From contig JAKOTR010000084.1 of NCBI GenBank assembly GCA_029776225.1, forward strand, positions 1-45,425: a DNA stretch of 45,425 nt. Reading direction: 5' to 3'. The notes beneath the pieces are model-generated. The model searched no databases and was not told the DNA's origin. It was given only the letters and a program-made list of their open reading frames with translations. Every line of letters begins with the position of its first letter. Position 1 is the stretch's first letter. This document shows positions 15,643 to 22,933 of this stretch, piece by piece. Origin of the DNA: Acidobacteriota bacterium (GTDB lineage: Bacteria > Acidobacteriota > Terriglobia > Bryobacterales > Bryobacteraceae). A program made the position numbers and the translations under genes.

Positions 15643-16134
15643 ATGAAAACCGTTTACCTGTCGCTCGGCTCGAATCTCGGGGACCGCGAGCGCAACCTCC
15701 GCGAGGCGATCCGGAGGCTTGGCGAAGCCGGTGTCCGCACGCTGCGCGTGTCTTCGCTCTACGAAACCGAACCGCAGGATCTTCGCGATCAACCCTGGTT
15801 CCTGAACCTCGTCCTGGAAGCGGAAACCGAGTTGTTCCCCAAGCAATTGCTGGCGCGAATCCACAAGATTGAACTGGAACTTGGCCGCAAGCGCCTTCGT
15901 CCCAAGGGCCCGCGCACGGCGGACATCGACATTCTGCTGTACGGCGACTCCGTGATTGAAACCGAGGAGCTGACGGTGCCCCATCCGCGGATGGCCGAGC
16001 GCCGGTTCGTGCTGGAACCGCTCGCGGAACTGGTTCCCGAGCTGCGGCATCCCGTTACGCGGCGAACGATCCGCGAATTGCTTGCCGGAACGGCGGGGCA
16101 GACTGTCCGGAGAATCGGCGAGCTCTCAGGCTAA
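15643..16134 (+). CDS. folK: Folate biosynthesis HPPK (FolK)
   Basis: A 163-residue 6-hydroxymethyl-7,8-dihydropterin pyrophosphokinase, which transfers pyrophosphate from ATP to the pterin on the way to dihydropteroate. Family motifs are LSLGSNLGDRERNLREAIR at the N-terminus, VSSLYETEP, and GPRTADIDILLYG with the conserved Asp pair that binds magnesium, then VPHPRMAERRFVLEPL. The ATG follows the ruvB stop immediately, so it is probably translated by coupling. The end overlaps the tail of the convergent histidine kinase gene by 4 bp. Confidence 0.96.
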   Translation: MKTVYLSLGSNLGDRERNLREAIRRLGEAGVRTLRVSSLYETEPQDLRDQPWFLNLVLEAETELFPKQLLARIHKIELELGRKRLRPKGPRTADIDILLYGDSVIETEELTVPHPRMAERRFVLEPLAELVPELRHPVTRRTIRELLAGTAGQTVRRIGELSG

Positions 16135-16838
16135 ACGATTGGGAAAAAGACGCTCAATGAGATGGCGCCGCCATCGCCGGTGGTCACGTCGACCCTCCCG
16201 CCGTGCGCTTCGGCAATCCGCCGCACGCTGGCCAGCCCCAATCCGGATCCGCTCGGCAGGTGGGAACTGAAAGGCTCGTACAGCGGCTGAACGTCGCTCA
16301 ACTGACTGTCCGGCGCGATCGCGGCTACCTGGAGGACCACTTCCGTGGGCTGGCTGTAGGTCCTCACCGTGATCGGGCTATCCGGGGCTGAAATGCGGCC
16401 GAAAAACGTGACAATGTTGCGGAGCATGTGCCGGATCTGTTCCAGATCCAACCGGACCAGCGGGAGATTGTCCTCCAGCCGCAGGCGGACGCCGGCCGAG
16501 CGCCGCGTGTTCCACTCGGTCAGGCACTGGGAGGTCACTTCGGTCAGATCCATCAACTGGAGGTGCAGCGGCGCCGCGCCCAGAAAATGGATGGCGTCGG
16601 TAAGTATCCAGTTGATGTGGTGCACCTCTTGCTGGAGCTTTCCCAACTGCTTCCGTGCCTTGGCATCGGTACGCGGTAGCACCATCTCGAGATAGAACGC
16701 GATGGACTCGATTGTGCTCAGCGGCTGCCGGAGTTCGTGCGCGATGTGCCGGACAACCATAGCGGGCTCATATGCCGGCTTTTCGGTCACAGCGGAAGCA
16801 CCACCGGCCGAAGTGGCTTGGGCGTTTGGAGACATCAA
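16131..16838 (-). CDS. Short sensor histidine kinase
   Basis: A 235-residue kinase. His34 lies in the H-box HIAHELRQPLSTIE, followed by the dimerisation helices (QLGKLQQEVHHINWILTDAI). The ATPase domain has a reduced N-box region (HMLRNIVTFFGRI), and the G2 box is intact (SGSGLGLASVRRIAEAHGGR). No signal peptide, transmembrane segment, PAS or GAF domain is visible, so the protein is cytoplasmic and takes its input from another partner or acts as an accessory. No response regulator gene is adjacent. It may be a partner of a remote two-component system. ATG pairs at 16838 and 16835 are both possible starts. Confidence 0.85.
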   Translation of the reverse strand: MMSPNAQATSAGGASAVTEKPAYEPAMVVRHIAHELRQPLSTIESIAFYLEMVLPRTDAKARKQLGKLQQEVHHINWILTDAIHFLGAAPLHLQLMDLTEVTSQCLTEWNTRRSAGVRLRLEDNLPLVRLDLEQIRHMLRNIVTFFGRISAPDSPITVRTYSQPTEVVLQVAAIAPDSQLSDVQPLYEPFSSHLPSGSGLGLASVRRIAEAHGGRVDVTTGDGGAISLSVFFPIV

Positions 16839-16995
16839 CTCTCGCTTGGGACGAAAAGATTATAGCGCTTTAAGCCGTCCCGATTCGGGCAATCATGGAT
16901 TAAATTCAATCAATGTCCGCCTTGGCTACTGGTACGCTCATGACTAACGGCACGGAGCTGGGCGCGATATCATGTCTTAACCGGAGAAATAGACA

Positions 16996-17046
16996 ATGGC
17001 AGCGATGATACTGAAGTACTTGCGCTTGTGCGAGGCGGCGGCATGA
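16996..17046 (+). CDS. Possible 16-codon leader ORF (low confidence)
   Basis: The frame MAAMILKYLRLCEAAA has GGAG nine nt before its ATG and ends with TGA that overlaps the cobW-like ATG (ATGA at 17043-17046). The layout fits translational coupling or a leader peptide. It is only 16 codons, has no homologue I know and could be chance, but the overlap and ribosome binding site make it worth listing. Confidence 0.35.
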   Translation: MAAMILKYLRLCEAAA

Positions 17047-18068
17047 TGCCCGTCCTGGTGATCGTCGGGGGTTTCCTCGGCGCCGGAAAGACCACCCTGC
17101 TGCTCACTGCCTCCCGGATGCTGAACAGCCGCGGCCTGCGCACCGCCGTGATCACGAACGACCAGGGTTCGGAACTTGTCGATACGCGGTTCGCCTCGGC
17201 CAGCCAAACCCGTGCGGCGGAGATCGCGGGCGGCTGTTTCTGCTGCCGCTATTCGGAGTTCCTCCTCGCCGCGGAACGCCTGCTCGAATTCGGACCGGAC
17301 GTTATCTTCGCCGAACCTGTCGGGAGCTGCCTGGGCCTTGCGAGGATGGTGCGGGCGCTGCTTGGCGGCAGATTTCACCTCGCGCCGCTCACCGTGCTGG
17401 TGGACCCCGAGCGCGCCCGCGAATTGCTTGCCCCTGGCGCGGATCCGCACCTGGCATACCTGTTCCGCAACCAGCTCGCGGAAGCCGATCTGGTCTGTTC
17501 CACGAAATCCGATCTCGCGAGTGACGCAGTACCCGGCCTTGAAGTCGCACACCGGCTGAGCGGCCGAACGGGTGAAGGGGTCGCTGCCTGGCTTGACGAC
17601 GTGCTCTCCTGGCGCGGCGAGACCGGCCGGAACCCGCTCGACATCGATTACGGGCGCTACGCCGAAGCGGAGGCGGCGCTGGGCTGGTTGAACTGGCAGG
17701 CCACCGTGCAATTGAAAGAAGCCGCCTCCCCGGCGGGCGTCGTGGGCCCATTTCTGGAAAGCATCGATACCGGTCTTGAGAGAGCGGGTGCGGCCATCGC
17801 GCACGTCAAGGTGTTTTGCCAGGCGCCGACCGGCTGGGTCAAAGCAAGCATCTGCCGGAACGGGGAGGAGCCGGATGTAGACGGCGACCTGACGGCTTCG
17901 CCCAGCCTCCGCCATGACCTGGTGCTCAACGTGAGGGCTTTGGCGGCTCCGGAGGTGCTGAGAGAGGAAGCGGAGAAAGCCGCTTCCGAGCTGCCCGGCA
18001 AGGTCACCGTAACGCACTGCGAGGCGTTCCGGCCCGGCCCGCCAACGCCGCCCGAATTCGCGAGCTGA
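17043..18068 (+). CDS. CobW/COG0523 family G3E GTPase
   Basis: A 341-residue metallochaperone-type GTPase. The start is the ATG at 17043 behind GAGGCGG (eight nt); an earlier GTG at 17028 is possible. Walker A is GGFLGAGKTT (residues 9-18), the switch region ITNDQGSELVDT, and the metal site GGCFCCRY (Cys65, Cys67, Cys68), the CxCC hallmark of COG0523. Further GTPase motifs: FAEPVGSC and STKSDLA. The C-terminal part is longer than in the G domain alone and lacks a clear CobW_C motif. These proteins deliver zinc, cobalt or nickel, often under metal control, but no Zur site was recognised. mutL lies convergent, nine bp away. Confidence 0.88.
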   Translation: MMPVLVIVGGFLGAGKTTLLLTASRMLNSRGLRTAVITNDQGSELVDTRFASASQTRAAEIAGGCFCCRYSEFLLAAERLLEFGPDVIFAEPVGSCLGLARMVRALLGGRFHLAPLTVLVDPERARELLAPGADPHLAYLFRNQLAEADLVCSTKSDLASDAVPGLEVAHRLSGRTGEGVAAWLDDVLSWRGETGRNPLDIDYGRYAEAEAALGWLNWQATVQLKEAASPAGVVGPFLESIDTGLERAGAAIAHVKVFCQAPTGWVKASICRNGEEPDVDGDLTASPSLRHDLVLNVRALAAPEVLREEAEKAASELPGKVTVTHCEAFRPGPPTPPEFAS

Positions 18069-18077
18069 GATCGCCCG

Positions 18078-19985
18078 TCACATCCGGTGAAAGCCCTTCA
18101 GAATGTCCCGGAGCGAATAGCGCAGCGCGATGGGCCGCCCGTGGGGGCAGCTCATCGGGCAGTCCGTGGCGGCCAGCGATTTCAGCAGCCACTCGATCTT
18201 GTCGTTGTCGAGCCGCGTGTTCACCTTGATGGCCGCGCGGCAGGCGATTGAGGCCGCGATGCCGCGCCGCAAATCGTCGAGCGATACACGCCGGAGTTCG
18301 CGCTCCGCAATTTCGAGAATCTCGAAAATCACCCGCTCGATGTCGGAGGGACTGATGCCGGCCGGCGCGGCTTTCACGGCAATCGTGCGCTGGCCGAAAG
18401 GCTCAGCCTCGAAACCTAGCGCCTCGAGTTCGCCCGCGATCCGGTCGTAGTCCGCTTGCTGCGCGGGGGTGAGCTGGATGATGAGAGGCATCAGCAGGCG
18501 CTGCGTCTCGACCCGTCCCGCCGCGCGCTGCTTCAGCACCTTCTCAAACAGAATGCGCTCGTGCGCGACGTGCTGATCGACGATCCAGAGGCCGTCGCGG
18601 CCCGCCGCCACAATAAAGCTGTCGTGAATCTGCCCGAGCGGCCGCAAATCCGCGAGCGCCGTCAAACTCTGCGAGAGGTCCGGCACGAGCTCCGGAGGGA
18701 AACCGCCGTGCGTCTCCGGCACCGGCAACCGCAGCGGAGGCTCCGGCGGGAGCGGTTCGCGCACCGGAATACCTTCGTCGCTGAAATCGAAGCGCGCCGG
18801 CGGCCTCTGCGGCGCGCGCAACGTGAATTCCGGAAGTGCGCTCTCCGCCGCCTGCGCCGGCTGCGGCATTGCCGACGGTCCCTGCCAGCTCTGGTCGATG
18901 AGTGCTTGGGAAAACTCCGAATAGGGCGCCCGCGCCGCCGGCTGCGCGCTCGCCGGAAGCGGGATCGCGGAAACCGGCTTGGATTCCATGAGCGCTTCGA
19001 GCAGCGCGTCCCGCACGAAATCGTGCACGAAGGATTGCTCCCGGAATCGCACTTCCGTCTTCGACGGGTGAACGTTCACGTCCACTTCGCCGGCATCGCA
19101 CTCGATAAACAGCAGCGCGAAAGGGAAGGTGCCGGGAGGAATCAGGTTGCGGTAGGCCGACGTGATCGCGTGCAGCAGCAGCCGGTCGCGAATGAGCCGC
19201 CCGTTGACGAACAAAAAGATCGAGTTCCGGTTGAGCTTTTGCACCTGCGGCCGCGATACAAACCCCCGCATCGTGTAGGGCCGCTCGCTGTTTCTGGCTG
19301 CCGTGCGCACCCCGATATCCACGAGCTCTTCCAGCGTCTGGCTGCCGAACACCTGATAGACGCGGTCTCGCAGGTTCTCCACCGGCGTGACGTTCAGCAG
19401 CTCCTTGCCGTCGCTGGTTAGCAGAAACGTCTTGTCGGGATTCGCCAGGCTGTAATGCGTCACCAGCGAGGCGATGTGGGCAAGCTCCGTCTGTTCCGAC
19501 CGCAGGAATTTTTTCCTTGCGGGGACGTTGAAGAACAGGTCGCGCACCGTGACCTGGGTGCCGGGGACCAGCGCCGCCTCTTCGGCTCGAACCATCTTGC
19601 CCCCGACGATCTCTACTCGCGTCCCGGTCGGCTCCTCAACCGCGCGCGTCTCCAGAAGCAGGCGGGAGACCGAAGCCACGGAAGGCAGGGCTTCCCCGCG
19701 GAAGCCCAGAGTGGAAATGCTCAGAAGATCCTTGGCGCTGGAAAGTTTGCTGGTGGCATGCCGCTCGAACGCCAGCATGGCGTCGTCCCGCAGCATGCCA
19801 CAGCCGTTATCGGTGACCCGGATGAGCCGCCGCCCCCCGCTCTCTACCTCGATTCGCAGCCGGTTCGCGCCGGCGTCGAGCGAATTCTCGAGCAGCTCCT
19901 TCACCACCGAAGCAGGCCGTTCTACAACCTCCCCGGCGGCAATCTTGTTGGCGACGTCGTCGGAGAGGATGCGGATACGGCCCAT
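18078..19985 (-). CDS. mutL: DNA mismatch repair protein MutL
   Basis: A 635-residue mismatch-repair ATPase. The GHKL N-terminal domain has IAAGEVVERPASVVKELLEN (motif I), DNGCGM and TLGFRGEALPSVASV. The transducer domain follows, then a Pro/Ala-rich linker (about 345-450). The C-terminal domain has DQHVAHERILFE, close to the DQHAx2Ex4E endonuclease motif with Val for the first Ala, and SCPHGRP near the end, so it probably nicks DNA as in MutL of bacteria without MutH. Length is normal. It is convergent to the CobW-like gene, nine bp apart. Its promoter should lie between 19986 and 20020. Confidence 0.96.
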   Translation of the reverse strand: MGRIRILSDDVANKIAAGEVVERPASVVKELLENSLDAGANRLRIEVESGGRRLIRVTDNGCGMLRDDAMLAFERHATSKLSSAKDLLSISTLGFRGEALPSVASVSRLLLETRAVEEPTGTRVEIVGGKMVRAEEAALVPGTQVTVRDLFFNVPARKKFLRSEQTELAHIASLVTHYSLANPDKTFLLTSDGKELLNVTPVENLRDRVYQVFGSQTLEELVDIGVRTAARNSERPYTMRGFVSRPQVQKLNRNSIFLFVNGRLIRDRLLLHAITSAYRNLIPPGTFPFALLFIECDAGEVDVNVHPSKTEVRFREQSFVHDFVRDALLEALMESKPVSAIPLPASAQPAARAPYSEFSQALIDQSWQGPSAMPQPAQAAESALPEFTLRAPQRPPARFDFSDEGIPVREPLPPEPPLRLPVPETHGGFPPELVPDLSQSLTALADLRPLGQIHDSFIVAAGRDGLWIVDQHVAHERILFEKVLKQRAAGRVETQRLLMPLIIQLTPAQQADYDRIAGELEALGFEAEPFGQRTIAVKAAPAGISPSDIERVIFEILEIAERELRRVSLDDLRRGIAASIACRAAIKVNTRLDNDKIEWLLKSLAATDCPMSCPHGRPIALRYSLRDILKGFHRM

Positions 19986-20011
19986 AAAGGCAGTCTACCC
20001 GATCCCCCTTT

Positions 20012-20043
20012 TACAGAAACGGAGCCGCTCGTTCGGCGGCTCC
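20012..20043 (-). terminator. Rho-independent terminator of the efflux operon
   Basis: GGAGCCGC (20021-20028) pairs perfectly with GCGGCTCC (20036-20043) around a 7-nt loop. On the minus strand the stem is followed by GTTTCTGT, a moderate U-tract. It starts two bases after the TolC-like stop codon, so it ends the operon. Confidence 0.8.
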
Positions 20044-20045
20044 AC

Positions 20046-21665
20046 CTACTTAACGACGATCCCTCGCTCTTCCAGCAGTTCGCCCGTCTGCCGCAGCAGA
20101 GCCAGCCGGTTGCGGTGGTAGTTGAGCGTCTGGCGCACCAGCGTCAACTGCGCCGCGTTCAGGCGGTCCTGCGCGTTCAGCACGAAGTAGAACTGCGTGG
20201 TGCCGAGGTCATATTTCTTCTGCTCCGCGTCCAACTGATTCCTGGCGAGTTCCACGGACACCTGCGCCAGCTTGACACCGGCCTTGGCCGATTCCAGGCT
20301 GTTCACCGCGTTCAGAACGTTGAGCCGGATATTCTGCTCCAGGTTCCGCATCCGGAGCGCATCGCTCTTCTTCGCAATCAGCCGGTTGGCGAGTTCAGCC
20401 GTATTGGCGCGGTCGCGGATCGGGAGACTCAAGGTCAACCCGAACTGGTAGGTCGGGTAATTGAACGAGAAGACATTGGAAAAGAAATCGCCGAAAGTGC
20501 CGGCCATGGGCACCCCGTTGACGAGTCTCTGGCCGTTCACGCCGCTCGATGTGTACGAGGCCGTGAGCGACAGATCGGGCCGCAACTGGTTCATGGTGGT
20601 CTTGATATTGAGGTCGTCAGTATCCAGGGTTACAGCCAGCGCCTTCAGGTCCGGCCGGTTCGCCAGCGCTTTCTGAACGGCCTCTTCCGGGTCTATCGCC
20701 CGGTCATCTGCCGGCGGCGTCACAGACTCGGTCAGCACGATCGGGAGGTTGCGCACATCCGGATCCAGGTCCGCCCCGATCATCCTGCGCAGGGCGTCCT
20801 CCCGCTGGGCGAGCACGAACCGCTGCTGGGACACCTGAATTTCGGCCGTCGCGTAATCCGCTCTTGGCTGGAAGATATCCAGCGCCGAAATCGCCCCCAG
20901 CTCGAGTTCCCGCTCGGAGCGCTTCAGCGACTCTTCCTTCACTTTCAGCGACTCTTCCTGTACGCGGAGCGTCTCTCTTGCTTCCACCACATCCCAGTAC
21001 GCGCTTTCCGCCTGCTGGATCAGGTTGGCCAGGGTGTCGCGAAAGTCGAACTCGCTCCTCCGGAGGTTGTTCTGTGCGATCGTAATCTGCATTTTCTGGA
21101 TTGCGATCCCCCGGTTGCGCAGCAGCGGCTGCCTGAAGTTGAATCCGAAACTTCCCGAGTGCGCGGGGTTGAAGTCCTGCCGGGCGTCGTTGGACGAGTT
21201 CCGGGTGTCGTTGAAGCTTACTTCGACCTGCGTGCCCGTGGGCAGAAGCTGGGAAAATGTCACCCCGCCCCTGTGACTGAGCCGGCTCACTTCCGTGCCG
21301 CCTTCGATCAGGGATCGCGTTGCCGGCGACAGGCTCCTCTGCGCGTTGAAGTTCAGGCTCAGCGTCGGGTCGAATTTCCCGAATGCTGCCATCACGTTGT
21401 TCTTCGGGGTCTCCACCGTCAGCCGCGCGATCGCGATTTCCGTGTTATTCGCCATCACGAGATCCAGGTAGTCGCGCAGCGACAATTCCAGCTTGCCGTC
21501 GACTACAAAGTCCCGCAGCCTCACCGGAGGCTGTAGCTCGACCCTGGTCTTCGGCGTCGAGAATGTATGGCGGAAGTACGCCGGCTTTGGAAAACTCGGC
21601 GCCGTCAGTTCCTGCCCCAAGAGCGAGGAGGCGCTCAGTAACACAACGAAATATGACAAACGCAT
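20046..21665 (-). CDS. TolC-like outer-membrane efflux protein
   Basis: A 539-residue outer-membrane channel of the TolC/OEP family. I start at ATG 21665, which gives a signal peptide (MRLSYFVVLLSASSLLG); a GTG five codons earlier overlaps the permease stop. Two OEP repeats of long helices are seen, e.g. FNFRQPLLRNRGIAIQKMQI in the first half and QFGLTLSLPIRDRANTAELA in the second; ANTAELANRLIAKKS and the helices up to LLEERGIVVK complete the second repeat. It ends the operon of three adaptors and one permease and is followed by a hairpin terminator. It should trimerise into the outer-membrane duct that receives substrate from the adaptors. Confidence 0.92.
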   Translation of the reverse strand: MRLSYFVVLLSASSLLGQELTAPSFPKPAYFRHTFSTPKTRVELQPPVRLRDFVVDGKLELSLRDYLDLVMANNTEIAIARLTVETPKNNVMAAFGKFDPTLSLNFNAQRSLSPATRSLIEGGTEVSRLSHRGGVTFSQLLPTGTQVEVSFNDTRNSSNDARQDFNPAHSGSFGFNFRQPLLRNRGIAIQKMQITIAQNNLRRSEFDFRDTLANLIQQAESAYWDVVEARETLRVQEESLKVKEESLKRSERELELGAISALDIFQPRADYATAEIQVSQQRFVLAQREDALRRMIGADLDPDVRNLPIVLTESVTPPADDRAIDPEEAVQKALANRPDLKALAVTLDTDDLNIKTTMNQLRPDLSLTASYTSSGVNGQRLVNGVPMAGTFGDFFSNVFSFNYPTYQFGLTLSLPIRDRANTAELANRLIAKKSDALRMRNLEQNIRLNVLNAVNSLESAKAGVKLAQVSVELARNQLDAEQKKYDLGTTQFYFVLNAQDRLNAAQLTLVRQTLNYHRNRLALLRQTGELLEERGIVVK

Positions 21666-21676
21666 AGGAGTTCCAC

Positions 21677-22933
21677 TCACTCGTAACGAATCGCTTCGAT
21701 CGGATCGAGCTTCGCGGCCTGCACGGCCGGATAGATCCCAAACAGCAGCCCGATGCCCACCGACACGCCGAACGCCACCCCGATCGAAGCCGAGGTAACC
21801 TCCGTCGACCAGCCAGCCGCGGCCGCAATGATCCGCGACAACGTGAATCCGAACAGGATGCCGATCAGACCTCCCACGATCGAGATCAGCACCGCCTCTG
21901 TCAGAAACTGCCGGATGATGTCCGCCTGCCGCGCTCCGATCGCCCGCCGGATGCCGATCTCCCGCGTCCGCTCGAGCACCGTCGCCAGCATAATGTTCAT
22001 AATTCCGATGCCGCCTACCAGCAGGGAGATGCCCGCGATGCAGATCATCACCACGCTGAAGATCATCTGCGTCTGCTGCCGCTGCTTCAAAAGGCCGGCC
22101 GGAACGATCACCGTAAAGTCGCCGGCATCCTTGTGCGTGGCCGAGAGGATTGCGGTGACTACATTCGCCGTTTCGATCGAATCGGTCCCGGCCGCAACCC
22201 TCATGTAGATGCCGTCGATCTCATCTTTCATGTAGCTGTTGTTGTCCTCGAACCGCCGCATCACCGTGTTCAACGGCGCAATGATCATGTTGTTGCGGTT
22301 CGCGGCTTCCATCCCCTCAGTTTCCGTGTCGGCTGTGGCCTGCTGCGCCAGTACGCCGATCACCTGGAGCCAGAGGTCATTCACTTTGATGTACTTTCCC
22401 ACCGCCGGCTCATACCCCAGCAGGTTCACCTTCGCTGTCTCGCCCAACACGCATACCGGCGCCGAGCGTTCGTTGTCCTCGTCGTTGAAGAACCGGCCGG
22501 CGGTGACCTTCAAATTGTTGATCTGGGCGAAGTTCGGCAGCACGCCGATGAGCAGCGGCAGTTCCTGGTTCGTCTTAGGCAGAACTTTCTGGGGCTTGAA
22601 CCGCTTGCGCGGGGTCAGGGCCTCCAGGCCCTGAACGTTTTCCGAAATCGCGCGGAAATCCCGGAAGGTGAGCCCCGGGGATATAGCGCGCCGCACCTGA
22701 AGTTCGTTGGCGTCCATCGCCTCTTTGGCTTCGACGATGATATTGTTCACACCCAGAAGATCGATGTAGCTGATCATCTCCTTCTGGGCGCCGGCCGTGA
22801 TCGACAGCATCGCCACAACCGCGCCGACGCCGAAAATCATGCCGAGCATCGTCAGCAGCGTGCGGAGCTTGTGCACCAGCAGGCTGGAGAGCCCCATGTA
22901 GAGCTCTGGCAGATATCCGGTGAGGCCGCTCAT
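21677..22933 (-). CDS. MacB-like ABC transporter permease (MacB_PCD plus FtsX)
   Basis: A 418-residue inner-membrane protein. One N-terminal membrane segment (LRTLLTMLGMIFGVGAVVAM) is followed by a 230-residue periplasmic core domain of the MacB_PCD type and three C-terminal segments of the FtsX fold, including LVGGIGIMNIMLATVLERTR and REIGIRRAIGARQADI. The protein lacks the N-terminal ATPase of MacB, so it is the split form, but no separate ATP-binding subunit gene lies in the operon. It overlaps the upstream adaptor by 4 bp (ATGA) and the TolC-like gene follows. I infer an efflux or lipoprotein/siderophore export system; ATPase must come from elsewhere. Confidence 0.93.
   Translation of the reverse strand: MSGLTGYLPELYMGLSSLLVHKLRTLLTMLGMIFGVGAVVAMLSITAGAQKEMISYIDLLGVNNIIVEAKEAMDANELQVRRAISPGLTFRDFRAISENVQGLEALTPRKRFKPQKVLPKTNQELPLLIGVLPNFAQINNLKVTAGRFFNDEDNERSAPVCVLGETAKVNLLGYEPAVGKYIKVNDLWLQVIGVLAQQATADTETEGMEAANRNNMIIAPLNTVMRRFEDNNSYMKDEIDGIYMRVAAGTDSIETANVVTAILSATHKDAGDFTVIVPAGLLKQRQQTQMIFSVVMICIAGISLLVGGIGIMNIMLATVLERTREIGIRRAIGARQADIIRQFLTEAVLISIVGGLIGILFGFTLSRIIAAAAGWSTEVTSASIGVAFGVSVGIGLLFGIYPAVQAAKLDPIEAIRYE

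Noticed and set aside
19455-21536. Long plus-strand open frame of about 693 codons
   Set aside because: Antisense shadow of mutL and the TolC-like gene produced by high GC at third positions; no protein motifs.
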